This document shows positions 8,124 to 16,785 of a DNA stretch of 34,248 nt, piece after piece. A program made the position numbers and the translations under genes. The DNA comes from JAGPIS01 sp964635545 (lineage in GTDB: Bacteria > Bacteroidota > Bacteroidia > Bacteroidales > Marinilabiliaceae). How positions within the stretch are numbered: position 1 is the first letter of the stretch; the number at the start of each line of letters is the position of its first letter. The notes under the pieces are model-generated. The model had not been told where the DNA came from, ran no database searches, and was given only the letters and a program-made list of their open reading frames with translations. The stretch spans positions 1 through 34,248 of the forward strand of contig CAZWOA010000031.1 in the NCBI GenBank assembly GCA_964635545.1. The letters are read 5' to 3'.

Positions 8124-8807
8124 ATGGCTAAGAAAACTCTACGCGACGACATACTGTCAACGTTAAAATCGAAAGCTGTAACAAAGCAGAAAATATTCGA
8201 TTTAACCATGTCGGAATTTGAAAATCTGAAATCTGTTTTGAAATACTTAGTGGCCGAGTACAACTCCAAACTGGTGGATTGCACCGAAATAACCATCGAG
8301 CTATCCGAGGTAGGCCAATATGTAATAACATTGAAAATAGCCGGTGATGTTCTGGTATTTGTAAGCCATAGTAACGTTTTCCTATTCGACCGCGACCACG
8401 AGGTGTGGAAGCAGGAATATATAGAAGAAAACCATATGAGGAGCTACACAGGAGTAATAAGCATATATAACTTTTTATATGACTCATTCCGATACGATCG
8501 CCCCGATGACCTTGGATATCTTATAGCAAGAGTATTTATTAATCAGGAGAAAGCATTTTTTGTTGAGGGCAAACGCCAGCGGCGAATGGGTGTAAAACAT
8601 TTTGGTGAGAGTAGGCTCGATAGCGATATTTGGCAAAAAATTGTAGAGACTGCAATTCGCTACGCCATCAATTTCGACCTTTTAGTGCCGCCATACGAAG
8701 TAGCTAATATCATCACATTTAACCAGATGAAAGATGAGATTATGAAATCAAAAACTAAAACAGGTAAACGATTGGGATTCCGATATAATTCTGATGATGT
8801 TAAATAG
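8124..8807 (+). CDS. Conserved hypothetical protein
   Basis: I do not recognise this 227-residue protein beyond a general resemblance to conserved Bacteroidales unknowns. It has no signal peptide and no membrane segment. The N-terminal 60 residues look alpha-helical and charged (MAKKTLRDDILSTLKSKAVT onward). The centre alternates beta-like strands (YVITLKIAGDVLVFVSHSNVF), then SYTGVISIYNFLYDSFRYDR. The C-terminus is Lys/Arg-rich (KSKTKTGKRLGFRYNSDD), which could touch nucleic acid, though that is only a guess. It has its own promoter and lies between the proS terminator and the peroxiredoxin gene. Codon use resembles its neighbours, so recent transfer is not indicated. Confidence 0.8.
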   Translation: MAKKTLRDDILSTLKSKAVTKQKIFDLTMSEFENLKSVLKYLVAEYNSKLVDCTEITIELSEVGQYVITLKIAGDVLVFVSHSNVFLFDRDHEVWKQEYIEENHMRSYTGVISIYNFLYDSFRYDRPDDLGYLIARVFINQEKAFFVEGKRQRRMGVKHFGESRLDSDIWQKIVETAIRYAINFDLLVPPYEVANIITFNQMKDEIMKSKTKTGKRLGFRYNSDDVK

Positions 8808-8996
8808 ACACAGAACAAATATTTAAAACACATCATTAACCTTAACAATAATTAACCAACAACATAACCACCTGAAAATCAGATAAAAAGATTAAAAATT
8901 ATATATACATCCAACAATACACACCACGAAGCAACAAACAAAAGAGCCACTTTTCTGTTCTGATTCAAAATAATAACCAATTAAATTTTAAATACA

Positions 8997-9629
8997 ATGT
9001 CAGTATTAGTAGGAAAAAAAGCTCCTGATTTTAAAGCAAAAGCAGTAGTAAATGGTGGTGAGATAGTAGATAACTTTACACTATCGCAATTTGAAGGTAA
9101 AAAATATGTGGTAATATTTTTCTACCCCGCCGACTTCACATTCGTTTGTCCAACAGAATTAATCGCATTCCAGGATCAAATTGAAGAGTTCAAAGCCCGC
9201 AATGTAGAGGTTATCGGTGTATCAACCGACTCAGAATTTTCACACTGGAAATGGCTTCAGACCGAGAAAAAAGAGGGAGGTATTAAAGGTGTTAAATATC
9301 CGCTGGTTGCCGATGCAAGCATGACTATCTCTGAAAACTTCGATGTTCTTGCAGGTGAGTATGACTACAACGAGAACGGACAAATTATATTCAACGGAAC
9401 ACCACAGGCATACCGCGGTCTATTCCTTATTGATAAACAAGGAGTTGTGCGCCACCAATTGGTAAACGATATGCCACTTGGAAGAAACGTGGATGAAGCC
9501 ATCAGAATGGTTGATTCACTTCAGTTCTTCGAAGAAAACGGTGAGGTTTGTCCTGCAGGATGGCACAAAGGCGAAAAAGGCCTGGTTGCAACTCAGGAAG
9601 GAATATCTGAATATTTGGGCAAAAACTAA
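8997..9629 (+). CDS. ahpC: Typical 2-Cys peroxiredoxin (AhpC/Prx1 group)
   Basis: This thiol peroxidase reduces hydrogen peroxide and organic hydroperoxides. In the 210-residue protein the peroxidatic cysteine is Cys51 in FTFVCPTE, and the resolving cysteine is Cys185 in GEVCPAGWH. The conserved Arg140 lies in AYRGLFLID. It resembles the Prx1/plant-type branch (HWKWLQTEKKEGG, C-terminal VCPAGW) more than the shorter enteric AhpC. The GGLG and YF motifs that make such enzymes prone to overoxidation are altered (GGIKGVKYPL and EYLGKN). No ahpF lies beside it, so the electron donor must be elsewhere. The 189 bases upstream are AT-rich and non-coding, and I cannot place the promoter with confidence. 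Confidence 0.95.
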   Translation: MSVLVGKKAPDFKAKAVVNGGEIVDNFTLSQFEGKKYVVIFFYPADFTFVCPTELIAFQDQIEEFKARNVEVIGVSTDSEFSHWKWLQTEKKEGGIKGVKYPLVADASMTISENFDVLAGEYDYNENGQIIFNGTPQAYRGLFLIDKQGVVRHQLVNDMPLGRNVDEAIRMVDSLQFFEENGEVCPAGWHKGEKGLVATQEGISEYLGKN

Positions 9630-9653
9630 CCAAATAAGTAATTAACGATATTA

Positions 9654-9677
9654 AAACCCGGAATTCCGGGTTTTTTT
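9654..9677 (+). terminator. Terminator of ahpC
   Basis: A perfect 8-bp stem AAACCCGG/CCGGGTTT (9654-9661 with 9666-9673) has an AATT loop and a T-run to 9677, 24 bases after the ahpC stop. Confidence 0.9.
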
Positions 9678-9678
9678 A

Positions 9679-9709
9679 TTGACATTATCGCCATTACTAT
9701 GTAAATTTA
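9679..9709 (+). promoter_or_regulatory. Promoter of the DUF4412-like gene
   Basis: TTG at 9679-9681, 20 bases, TAAATTTA at 9702-9709. It begins directly after the ahpC terminator T-run and predicts a leader of about 60 bases. Confidence 0.55.
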
Positions 9710-9777
9710 TTCGAAACAATAATATTACCCACTCTCAACAACACGCATAATATTATATAACAACTAATTGCAAAACT

Positions 9778-10665
9778 ATGAAAAGTTTAATTTACATCAT
9801 TATGGCACTCTTCACCATCTCAACCATTGATGTGGAGGCACAAGGAATTCTGGACAGGCTGGCTAAGAAGGCTCAACAAAAAGTGGAGCAACGGGTAGAG
9901 AATAAGGTTGACAAAACCATGGAGAAACAGCTTGATAAAATTGAAAGCACCACCGAAGGGAAAGATGGGAAAAAAGAGAAATCTGAAAAGGATATTTTGG
10001 AGAGAATGGCAAATATGAGTATCTCCAATGAACCTATAAATTATGAGAGCTCCTATTCATTTAAAGAGTCGATGACGATGAACATGAGCCTTTATAATAA
10101 AAAGGGAGCCCTACAACACGAATCAAAAATCACAATATTCTATACTCAAAATCAGCAAAGCTTTGGTTATAAGATGAATGACTCAAAAATGTCGAACGAC
10201 CAAATGGGCTTTTCCACATTTATTTTTGATAACGATAACAATGCAATGCTGATGCTCGGCGAAAAAAACGGACAGAAAAGCGGAATAGCCACCTCATTCA
10301 AATTGAATGATACAAATAGCGAAAGCGATGAAGAATCGATGGTTTTCACAAAAACAGGAAAGACAAAAAAAATATTGGGTTACAATTGCGAAGAGTATGT
10401 AGGTAATAGTAATAATACCACAGCAATCTACTGGATGACAAAAGAAATAAACTGGCAAAGTTCAAGTTTCCTTAATAGTAGCACCCAGAAAAACAAACAG
10501 TTCAAAGGTACCAAATCTCCCGAAGGGATGATGATGGAGGCCGATATAACCACCGATACCAATGAGCGAATACATTATGTAGTTACTGATTTGAATAGAA
10601 ACAGTGCTACGAAATACAATACCTCCGAATATCAAATAAGTAATATGGGTACAATATCATTCTGA
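9778..10665 (+). CDS. Exported DUF4412-like protein
   Basis: This 295-residue exported protein of unknown function has a signal peptide (MKSLIYIIMALFTISTIDVE, likely cut after VEAQ). The mature part opens with a charged, helix-forming segment (ILDRLAKKAQQKVEQRVEN) that looks like a short coiled coil. A beta-rich domain follows, with repeated Met/Asn-rich strands. The pattern TGKTKKILGYNCEEYVGNS followed by AIYWMTKEINW is what I associate with DUF4412, where a small extracellular beta domain is read out as 'resistant to removal' strands; the assignment is from memory of that pattern. No lipobox is present, so it is probably periplasmic. It is monocistronic, closed by the bidirectional terminator at 10772-10812. 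Confidence 0.75.
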   Translation: MKSLIYIIMALFTISTIDVEAQGILDRLAKKAQQKVEQRVENKVDKTMEKQLDKIESTTEGKDGKKEKSEKDILERMANMSISNEPINYESSYSFKESMTMNMSLYNKKGALQHESKITIFYTQNQQSFGYKMNDSKMSNDQMGFSTFIFDNDNNAMLMLGEKNGQKSGIATSFKLNDTNSESDEESMVFTKTGKTKKILGYNCEEYVGNSNNTTAIYWMTKEINWQSSSFLNSSTQKNKQFKGTKSPEGMMMEADITTDTNERIHYVVTDLNRNSATKYNTSEYQISNMGTISF

Positions 10666-10719
10666 GTGCCACCCTAAAAATTTGGGTTTGATGTGTTGAT
10701 TACAAAGATAAAATATCAT

Positions 10720-10779
10720 TGGTAGTATTAGTAACCACGCAGCTTTAGCCCTTGGTTGTGCGATAGAGAGGAAAAAGGG
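10720..10779 (+). repeat. Dispersed intergenic repeat, copy 2 (diverged)
   Basis: The segment from TGGTAGTATTAGTAACCACG through CAGCTTTAGCCCTTGGTTG to GAGAGGAAAAAGGG aligns with copies at 2896-2968 and 33939-34012. Its A-run and GGG form the left foot of the following terminator. Confidence 0.5.
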
Positions 10780-10812
10780 TGTCTAAACCTAAGTTTTAGA
10801 CACCCTTTTTTT
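10772..10812. terminator. Bidirectional terminator
   Basis: A 16-bp stem (10772-10787 with 10795-10810) has a 7-base loop. It is flanked by A's on the left and T's on the right, so it works in both directions. It serves the DUF4412-like gene (plus) and the DEAD-box helicase gene (minus), whose stop lies only 4 bases away. Confidence 0.9.
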
Positions 10813-10816
10813 AATA

Positions 10817-12610
10817 TTATGATCTGCGTGCAGGACGGCGTTCGCGCCCCTTACCGCGAGGATAGCCTCCGTTATTATCAGAGCTGCGTTCGCTACTGCG
10901 GCTACGACCGGAGAACTTACGATCTCTGGAGCCACCACCACGACGGTCGTTACGACTATCGCCATTACGGCTGTCTTTATTGCGACCTTCACCACGACCT
11001 TCCGGTTTAGCTGATGCAGGTTCAACAATAAGTTTGTAACCATTAACAAGCTTTTTATCGAGAGCATTAACCACATCTTTATCAAACTCCTTATCAACCT
11101 CGAAGAATGAGAAGTTTTTAAGTATATCGATATGGCCAATTTTTATCTGCATACCTTTAGTGTGGATATTCACAAGGCTTATAAGATCACCGGCACTGAT
11201 TCTATCAGTTTTACCAAGATTTATAAACAGACGGCTAAAGTTACCTCTTGAGCGTGAATCGGCACCTCGTTCCCTTCTCTGCGGAGTGTAGTTAAGATCT
11301 ACTGCATCTCGATAGTAATCGTTAAATGCTTCAAATTCAGAAGCTACAATTTTCTGTATTAGTTCCTCTTTGCTAAAACGTTCAAGCTTAGTATAAATCA
11401 CAGGCATGAAAGGAGTTACAGCTCCCTCATTCACCTCTTGACTCTCAAGACCATCAACAAAATGCAACAGTTTTATCTCGCAAATCTCATCGGCTTGAGG
11501 CACCATTTTGTGCTCAAATTTCTTACCTGAGAAACGCTCAATATCTCTAATGCGATTTAGTTCGCGCGAGTGAATTATGGTTGCACTAATACCTTTTTTA
11601 CCGGCACGTCCGGTACGACCGCTACGGTGGATATACACCTCAGGGTCATCAGGAAGGTTATAATTTATAACATGCGAAAGGTCGGTAACGTCTATACCAC
11701 GCGCAGCAACATCGGTAGCTACAAGCAGTTGAAGGTGCTTGATTCTGAAACGCTGCATCACCATATCTCGTTGTGCCTGAGACAGATCACCATGAAGAGC
11801 ATCAGCATTATAACCGTCGGCCATCAACTTATCGGCAACATCTTTGGTCTCCTGACGTGTGCGGCAAAATACGATACCATAAATATCAGGGTTGATATCA
11901 ACAATACGTTTTAGCGCAAGGTAACGGTCGGCAGCCTGCACCATATAGTAATGATGGTTAACAGTGTCGGCTCCCTGGTTAGTTTTTCCGATTTTAATCT
12001 CAACCGGATTTTTCATGTATTTTTTAGCAATACTTGCTATCTGAGGAGGCATAGTAGCAGAGAAGAGCAGCGTTTGGCGCTCCTCTGGCGTTTGTGCAAG
12101 AATTGTCTCAAGGTCATCTTTAAAACCCATATTAAGCATCTCGTCGGCCTCATCAAGTATAAGCCATTTAATACTCTGAATTTTAAGCACCGAGCGATCA
12201 AGAAGGTCGAGCACACGGCCGGGTGTTCCCACCACGATATGACTGCCATTACGCAGTGCACGAATCTGTGTGCGGATATCTGTACCACCATAAACGGGGG
12301 TGATAGAAAGGCCTCGACGAAACTTGGCAAAGTGGGTCATCTCCTTGGTAATTTGAAGACAAAGTTCGCGAGTAGGGCACAATACAAGTGCCTGAACATT
12401 AGTGTTTTCAATGTCGGCAAGTTGAATTACCGGAAGACCGAATGCGCCTGTTTTACCAGTTCCTGTTTGTGCCAGCGACACCACGTCGTGCCCATTGTTC
12501 AAAATTTCGGGAATAGCCTTCTCCTGTACGGGTGTGGGATTTTCGAATCCCAGCTCATCAATGGCTTTCAGTAACTCTTCTGAAAGTCCAATCTCTTTAA
12601 ATGATTGCAT
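10817..12610 (-). CDS. DEAD-box RNA helicase with DbpA-type RNA-binding domain
   Basis: This ATP-dependent RNA helicase probably acts in ribosome assembly or mRNA remodelling, like DeaD/CsdA. In 597 residues it shows the Q motif (FENPTPVQEKAIP), Walker A AQTGTGKT (47-54), PTRELCLQ, DEAD (153-156), SAT (184-186), and in the second RecA domain the ARGID and HRSGRTGRAGKKG motifs. A DbpA-like RRM fold follows at about 455-535 (RLFINLGKTDRISAGDLISL). The tail from about 540 is rich in Arg, Gly, Ser and Asp with RGEGRNKD and RRGGGSRDRK repeats, typical of RNA-binding extensions. The start is the only ATG that fits the Q-motif spacing. The long leader of roughly 100 bases may allow temperature- or RNA-structure-dependent control. 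Confidence 0.95.
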   Translation of the reverse strand: MQSFKEIGLSEELLKAIDELGFENPTPVQEKAIPEILNNGHDVVSLAQTGTGKTGAFGLPVIQLADIENTNVQALVLCPTRELCLQITKEMTHFAKFRRGLSITPVYGGTDIRTQIRALRNGSHIVVGTPGRVLDLLDRSVLKIQSIKWLILDEADEMLNMGFKDDLETILAQTPEERQTLLFSATMPPQIASIAKKYMKNPVEIKIGKTNQGADTVNHHYYMVQAADRYLALKRIVDINPDIYGIVFCRTRQETKDVADKLMADGYNADALHGDLSQAQRDMVMQRFRIKHLQLLVATDVAARGIDVTDLSHVINYNLPDDPEVYIHRSGRTGRAGKKGISATIIHSRELNRIRDIERFSGKKFEHKMVPQADEICEIKLLHFVDGLESQEVNEGAVTPFMPVIYTKLERFSKEELIQKIVASEFEAFNDYYRDAVDLNYTPQRRERGADSRSRGNFSRLFINLGKTDRISAGDLISLVNIHTKGMQIKIGHIDILKNFSFFEVDKEFDKDVVNALDKKLVNGYKLIVEPASAKPEGRGEGRNKDSRNGDSRNDRRGGGSRDRKFSGRSRSSERSSDNNGGYPRGKGRERRPARRS

Positions 12611-12715
12611 AAGTAGTATTTATCCACTTTCTGCACGCCCGTCATCGTATAATGATTCGATTAAAAACGCTACCCTGAAAACCGGATGTGGCTGAAGTGG
12701 TTGTTTATGAGGGTG

Positions 12716-12744
12716 CAAAGATAGTTGTTATTTTTTTATCGAAA
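12716..12744 (-). promoter_or_regulatory. Promoter of the DEAD-box helicase gene
   Basis: A perfect -7 box TATCTTTG lies on the minus strand at 12723-12716. A weaker TTTC lies 17 bases upstream. The predicted start near 12709 gives a leader of about 100 bases before the ATG at 12610. Confidence 0.55.
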
Positions 12745-12807
12745 GTGCTCACTTAGTTAAATAAATACAATTTTCGATATTTACACCCTTTTCCTGCTAT
12801 ATATAGC

Positions 12808-12836
12808 AAAAAAGAGGCCACAAAGTGCAGCCTCTT
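12808..12836 (-). terminator. Terminator of glyA
   Basis: A 7-bp stem GCCTCTT/AAGAGGC (12836-12830 with 12818-12812 on the minus strand) is followed by a run of T's. It lies 28 bases after the glyA stop. A GCTATATATAGC palindrome follows. Confidence 0.75.
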
Positions 12837-12863
12837 CATTTCTATATTTAAACCCACCAAATA

Positions 12864-14144
12864 TCAATATGCATAAAGCGGGAAACCGTGCATCATTTCA
12901 TACACCTGTTTTTTCACCTCTTGAGCTACTTGCTCCGAATCGGGGTTACTCAACACTCTATCTATCATATCAACGATAGGTTTCATGTGCTCCTCTTTAA
13001 GACCACGAGATGTAAGCGCAGGAGTACCAAGACGGATACCTGAAGTGGTAAACGGCGAGCGGCTATCGTAAGGAACCATATTTTTATTGATGGTAATATC
13101 AGCTCTAACAAGAGCATTCTCGGCAACTTTACCTGTTAACTCGGGGAATTTAGTGCGCAAGTCGATAAGCATAAGGTGGTTATCGGTTCCTCCCGACACA
13201 ATTTTATATCCTTTATCGATAAAATGGCCGGCCATAGCCTTGGCGTTTTTAATTACCTGTTTCTGATATTCTTTATATTCGGGCTGAAGTGCCTCATGGA
13301 AAGATACTGCTTTGGCAGCTATAACATGCTCAAGCGGACCGCCCTGAATACCGGGGAATACAGAAGAATCGATAAGTGAAGACATTTTACGTATTTCACC
13401 TTTTTTGGTAGTGATACCCATTGGGTTATCAAAATCTTTACCTATAAGGATGATACCACCGCGTGGTCCACGAAGGGTTTTATGTGTTGTTGAAGTTACG
13501 ATATGTGCATATTCGCAAGGATTCTTAAGCAATCCGGCAGCAATCAACCCGGCGGTGTGCGCCATGTCAATCATCAGCAAAGCACCAATTTTATCGGCGA
13601 TAGCACGCATACGGGCATAATCCCAGTCGTGCGAGTAGGCCGATGCACCACCGATAATAAGTTTTGGCTTGTGCTCGAGTGCCAATTTCTCCATCTGGTC
13701 ATAATCAACAAGGCCGGTATCTTCCTTCACAGTATATGCGATTGGCTCATAAAGAAGACCTGAGCTATTAACAGGCGAACCATGCGAAAGGTGACCACCA
13801 TGCGACAAGTCAAGGCCAAGGAATTTATCACCAGGATTAAGCACAGTCATCATCACAGCCATATTGGCTTGCGCGCCACTATGTGGTTGCACGTTGGCCC
13901 ACTCCACATTATAGAGTTTCTTAAGGCGATCGATGGCAAGGTTTTCACTTTGATCAACTATCTGACAACCACCATAATAACGAGCCCCTGGCAATCCTTC
14001 GGCATACTTATTGGTCATCACAGAGCCCATGGCCTCCATAACCTGGTCACTCACAAAATTTTCTGAAGCAATCAACTCTATACCATGCAGTTGACGTTGT
14101 TTCTCCTGTTCGATAAGATCAAAGATCTGTTTGTCTCTATTCAT
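12864..14144 (-). CDS. glyA: Serine hydroxymethyltransferase
   Basis: This PLP enzyme interconverts serine plus tetrahydrofolate with glycine plus 5,10-methylene-tetrahydrofolate, the main one-carbon source. The 426-residue protein matches the bacterial family length. Marks are IELIASENFVS near the N-terminus, the YAEGLPGARYYGG substrate-site segment, HSGAQANMAV, DMAHTAGLIAAG, and the PLP lysine Lys222 in TSTTHKTLRGPRGG. The start MNRDKQIFDLIEQEKQRQ is as expected. Upstream on the minus strand a TAAATTTG box (14235-14228) could be the -7 element, without a clear -33 box. Two AAAGTTGGT direct repeats 14 bases apart (14178-14186, 14192-14200) lie in the leader. Confidence 0.97.
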   Translation of the reverse strand: MNRDKQIFDLIEQEKQRQLHGIELIASENFVSDQVMEAMGSVMTNKYAEGLPGARYYGGCQIVDQSENLAIDRLKKLYNVEWANVQPHSGAQANMAVMMTVLNPGDKFLGLDLSHGGHLSHGSPVNSSGLLYEPIAYTVKEDTGLVDYDQMEKLALEHKPKLIIGGASAYSHDWDYARMRAIADKIGALLMIDMAHTAGLIAAGLLKNPCEYAHIVTSTTHKTLRGPRGGIILIGKDFDNPMGITTKKGEIRKMSSLIDSSVFPGIQGGPLEHVIAAKAVSFHEALQPEYKEYQKQVIKNAKAMAGHFIDKGYKIVSGGTDNHLMLIDLRTKFPELTGKVAENALVRADITINKNMVPYDSRSPFTTSGIRLGTPALTSRGLKEEHMKPIVDMIDRVLSNPDSEQVAQEVKKQVYEMMHGFPLYAY

Positions 14145-14283
14145 GTGTTTCTAAAGTTTATATATCCGCAAAAGCAGAAAGTTGGTTTCTAAAAGTTGGT
14201 TGGGAATATTTATTTTTTAACCCAGAACAAATTTAATATTTTGAATCAATTAAATAGCTGATTTAATGCAACCTTTTAATTTA

Positions 14284-16062
14284 TTATTCATAGGAGAAAT
14301 CCATAAGCACATTTCTATATACCGAAAAAATCTTTGACTTCGACACAAAGCCCACATACTCACGGCCATTAACCACCGGCAAGTTCCATGCACCTGAGGC
14401 TTCAAATTTATCCATCACTGTGTCCATCGAGTCCTCTTGCTGAATATAGGCAGGCGGAATAGTCATCAAATCAACAACCCGCAGTTTATCGTATTTGTTG
14501 CTATCGAACATTATACTACGGATATCTTCAAGCAAAATTATGCCGAGCATTTGATTTTTAGAATTCAGCACCGGGAAAATATTACGTTTGGAGCGTGCCA
14601 CCACCTGCACCAGTTGCCCCAAAGTGGCATTAGGAGATACCGAAAGAAAATCGCGTTCTATCACCTCATCCAGCTTCATTAGAGTGAGCACCGCCTTATC
14701 CTTCTCATGAGTAATTAGCTTACCTTCATCGGCAAGACGCTTGGTATATATGGAGTAAGGCTCGAAATAGTAAATTGTGAGATATGCTATTGCTGATGTG
14801 ATAATTAGAGGTATTACAAGCTGATAACCATTGGTGATTTCAGCAATAAGGAAAATTGCAGTAAGCGGGGCGTGCATCACACCCGACATTATGCCGGCCA
14901 TGCCTGCAAGAGTAAACGAGGTTGACGGAATAGAAACCCACCCGGTAAGGTTAACCAACATTGCAAACAGATATCCGGAAACACCACCAAGAAACAGACT
15001 GGGCGCAAAGGCACCACCTACACCACCTGCACCATTGGTAGAACCTGTAGCAACAACTTTGAAGAGCACGATGAAAAACAGATATAAAATCATCACCCAT
15101 ACACCGCTCCCCAAACCATTGAAGAGAGTATTACTGATTGCCTCCTGCTCCTGCCCTCTCAACAGATTGGAAATAGTGGAGTATCCCTCACCGTAGAGAG
15201 GTGGAAAAAGAAAAATGAGAATGCCAAGAATGATACCACCCACCAAAATTTTGGAGTAGGAGTGTTTAAATTTAGAGAACCGCTTCTCTACAAACATTAA
15301 TCCTCGGGTAAAATAGAGCGAGATAAAACCAGTAAAAACTCCAAGAATAATATATAATGGTATATCAGAAATGGCAAAAGGCATATCAATAAGAAAGTTG
15401 AACTCAACCTCTTTACCTAAAAAAAAGTAGGAGACCGAAGTGGCCGTTACTGCCGATATCAATAGTGGAAGTATGGATGCCAAGGTGAGATTAAGCATCA
15501 ATATTTCTAATGTAAACACTATGCCGGCAATGGGTGCTTTAAACACTCCGGCTATACCACCTGCAGCACCACAAGCCATCATTAGAGTGAGGGTTTTATA
15601 GTCGAGCTTAAATAACCGCCCTATAGATGAACCTATAGATGCACCGGTAAGCACAATTGGAGCCTCTGCTCCCACCGACCCTCCAAACCCAATGGTAAAA
15701 GAACTCGCGATGATAGAGGAATAGTTGTTGTGGCGCTTTAATCGGCTATCGCCTCTTGAAATTGCATGCAATATTTTAGTGATGCCATGTCCAAGACTCT
15801 CTTTCACAAAGAATCGCACATAGAGAACTGTAATGAAAATACCTATGGCAGGATATGCTATGTATAGAATATTAAAGTTAAGCGACTCAAAATGACCAAC
15901 CAGAACCACCTTTACCCAGTGAATTGTATTTTTAAGTATAACAGCAGCCAGACCACTAAATATACCGACTATAAAACTTATAATAAGCACAAAGTGGTGA
16001 AGGCTGATTTTCCTTACTCTCCATTCAAGAAAACCGTTGAGTAAACGTCTTAGATAATTCAT
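14284..16062 (-). CDS. ClC-family chloride channel/antiporter with CBS domains
   Basis: This 592-residue inner-membrane protein has a ClC core of about ten or more hydrophobic segments (20-430) and a C-terminal pair of CBS domains (about 450-590). The usual gating-glutamate motif GxEGP appears as GGSVGAEAP (127-135), so the glutamate (Glu133) is kept. The GSGIP anion motif is degenerate (GHGITK, 91-96), and GxFxP reads GGAFAPSLF. The CBS pair suggests control by a nucleotide ligand. Whether it is a channel or a Cl-/H+ exchanger cannot be told here. I take the ATG at 16062; a GTG at 16080 would add six residues. A TATTTTTG box (16076-16069) just upstream would give almost no leader, so the promoter is unclear. 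Confidence 0.92.
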   Translation of the reverse strand: MNYLRRLLNGFLEWRVRKISLHHFVLIISFIVGIFSGLAAVILKNTIHWVKVVLVGHFESLNFNILYIAYPAIGIFITVLYVRFFVKESLGHGITKILHAISRGDSRLKRHNNYSSIIASSFTIGFGGSVGAEAPIVLTGASIGSSIGRLFKLDYKTLTLMMACGAAGGIAGVFKAPIAGIVFTLEILMLNLTLASILPLLISAVTATSVSYFFLGKEVEFNFLIDMPFAISDIPLYIILGVFTGFISLYFTRGLMFVEKRFSKFKHSYSKILVGGIILGILIFLFPPLYGEGYSTISNLLRGQEQEAISNTLFNGLGSGVWVMILYLFFIVLFKVVATGSTNGAGGVGGAFAPSLFLGGVSGYLFAMLVNLTGWVSIPSTSFTLAGMAGIMSGVMHAPLTAIFLIAEITNGYQLVIPLIITSAIAYLTIYYFEPYSIYTKRLADEGKLITHEKDKAVLTLMKLDEVIERDFLSVSPNATLGQLVQVVARSKRNIFPVLNSKNQMLGIILLEDIRSIMFDSNKYDKLRVVDLMTIPPAYIQQEDSMDTVMDKFEASGAWNLPVVNGREYVGFVSKSKIFSVYRNVLMDFSYE

Positions 16063-16165
16063 AATGAACAAAAATAACACAACTACTTTAGAATTGTATT
16101 ATAATTGTACAAAATGAAAGCCAAAAAATAAAAATATTAAAACAAAAAATTCTTTTATAAAAAAA

Positions 16166-16726
16166 TTATGCACGTGGCTGTATCTCACTCCAATTCTCAT
16201 TACGCTTAATACGAGTTACCTGCATCTCACTAATACAAAAAAGCTTAGCAATAACATTCTGCTTAACTCCTTTTGCAAGCATACCCTTAAGCACCTCCAC
16301 ATCTTCGGTCTTTAGCTTAGAGCTGGTAACCATACTACCTGAAGCACGTCTGGTTTCCTGCAATACAGAGTGCATACGTTTATAGCTATACTCTTTGGTT
16401 ACCCATTTAAGATTTTCAATATAGTTATTTTGCTTATTCCAATCGAGATGAATTACAACTGTTTCATCCTCCTGGCGGGGAGAAAACAACTCGGCAGCCA
16501 ACTTATGTACCAGAAATGATCTTTTCTTACCTTCAACCCTTAAAGTAACGTTATAGAATCCTTTAATGCTCCCAGGTTTCACGATACGCCCATTAACCGT
16601 GTCGTAACAGTAGCTTTTAACACGCCCGTAATTACTTACTTCATATTTTTTATCGGTAAATGGAATTTCACGCCAAATCTCATTATCGAGTTTTCTTAAA
16701 TTACGAACGTCTTTTTTTGCCTTCAT
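16166..16726 (-). CDS. NUMOD4/HNH-type DNA-binding protein
   Basis: This 186-residue protein has the layout of a free-standing homing-endonuclease relative. A NUMOD4 motif comes first (EIWREIP, YEVSNYGRVKS; 17-39), then an HNH_3-like centre (VHKLAAELF, then VIHLDWNKQNNYIENLKWVT; His74, His93, Asn101). A NUMOD1-type helix-turn-helix follows at about 136-180 (AKGVKQNVIAKLFCISEMQV). In most relatives the motif reads HxDGNK; here the glycine is Trp96. It is not inside an intron, intein or interrupted gene and has its own promoter, so it may be a domesticated regulator or a nuclease without a mobile context. Activity cannot be judged from sequence alone. Confidence 0.85.
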   Translation of the reverse strand: MKAKKDVRNLRKLDNEIWREIPFTDKKYEVSNYGRVKSYCYDTVNGRIVKPGSIKGFYNVTLRVEGKKRSFLVHKLAAELFSPRQEDETVVIHLDWNKQNNYIENLKWVTKEYSYKRMHSVLQETRRASGSMVTSSKLKTEDVEVLKGMLAKGVKQNVIAKLFCISEMQVTRIKRNENWSEIQPRA

Positions 16727-16785
16727 TTTATCTTTCTCAATAGATTAAAGTTATTCACTAAAACATTTGGGGGCTTATCAGTTAC

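Noticed and set aside
10756..11010. Plus-strand ORF rich in Arg, His, Tyr and Asp opposite the helicase gene's 3' end
   Set aside because: It is the antisense of the Arg/Gly-rich helicase tail. It begins within the terminator region and lacks a promoter.
14178..14200. Two AAAGTTGGT direct repeats upstream of glyA as a riboswitch or operator
   Set aside because: No recognisable riboswitch fold follows, and two 9-base repeats alone are not enough evidence.
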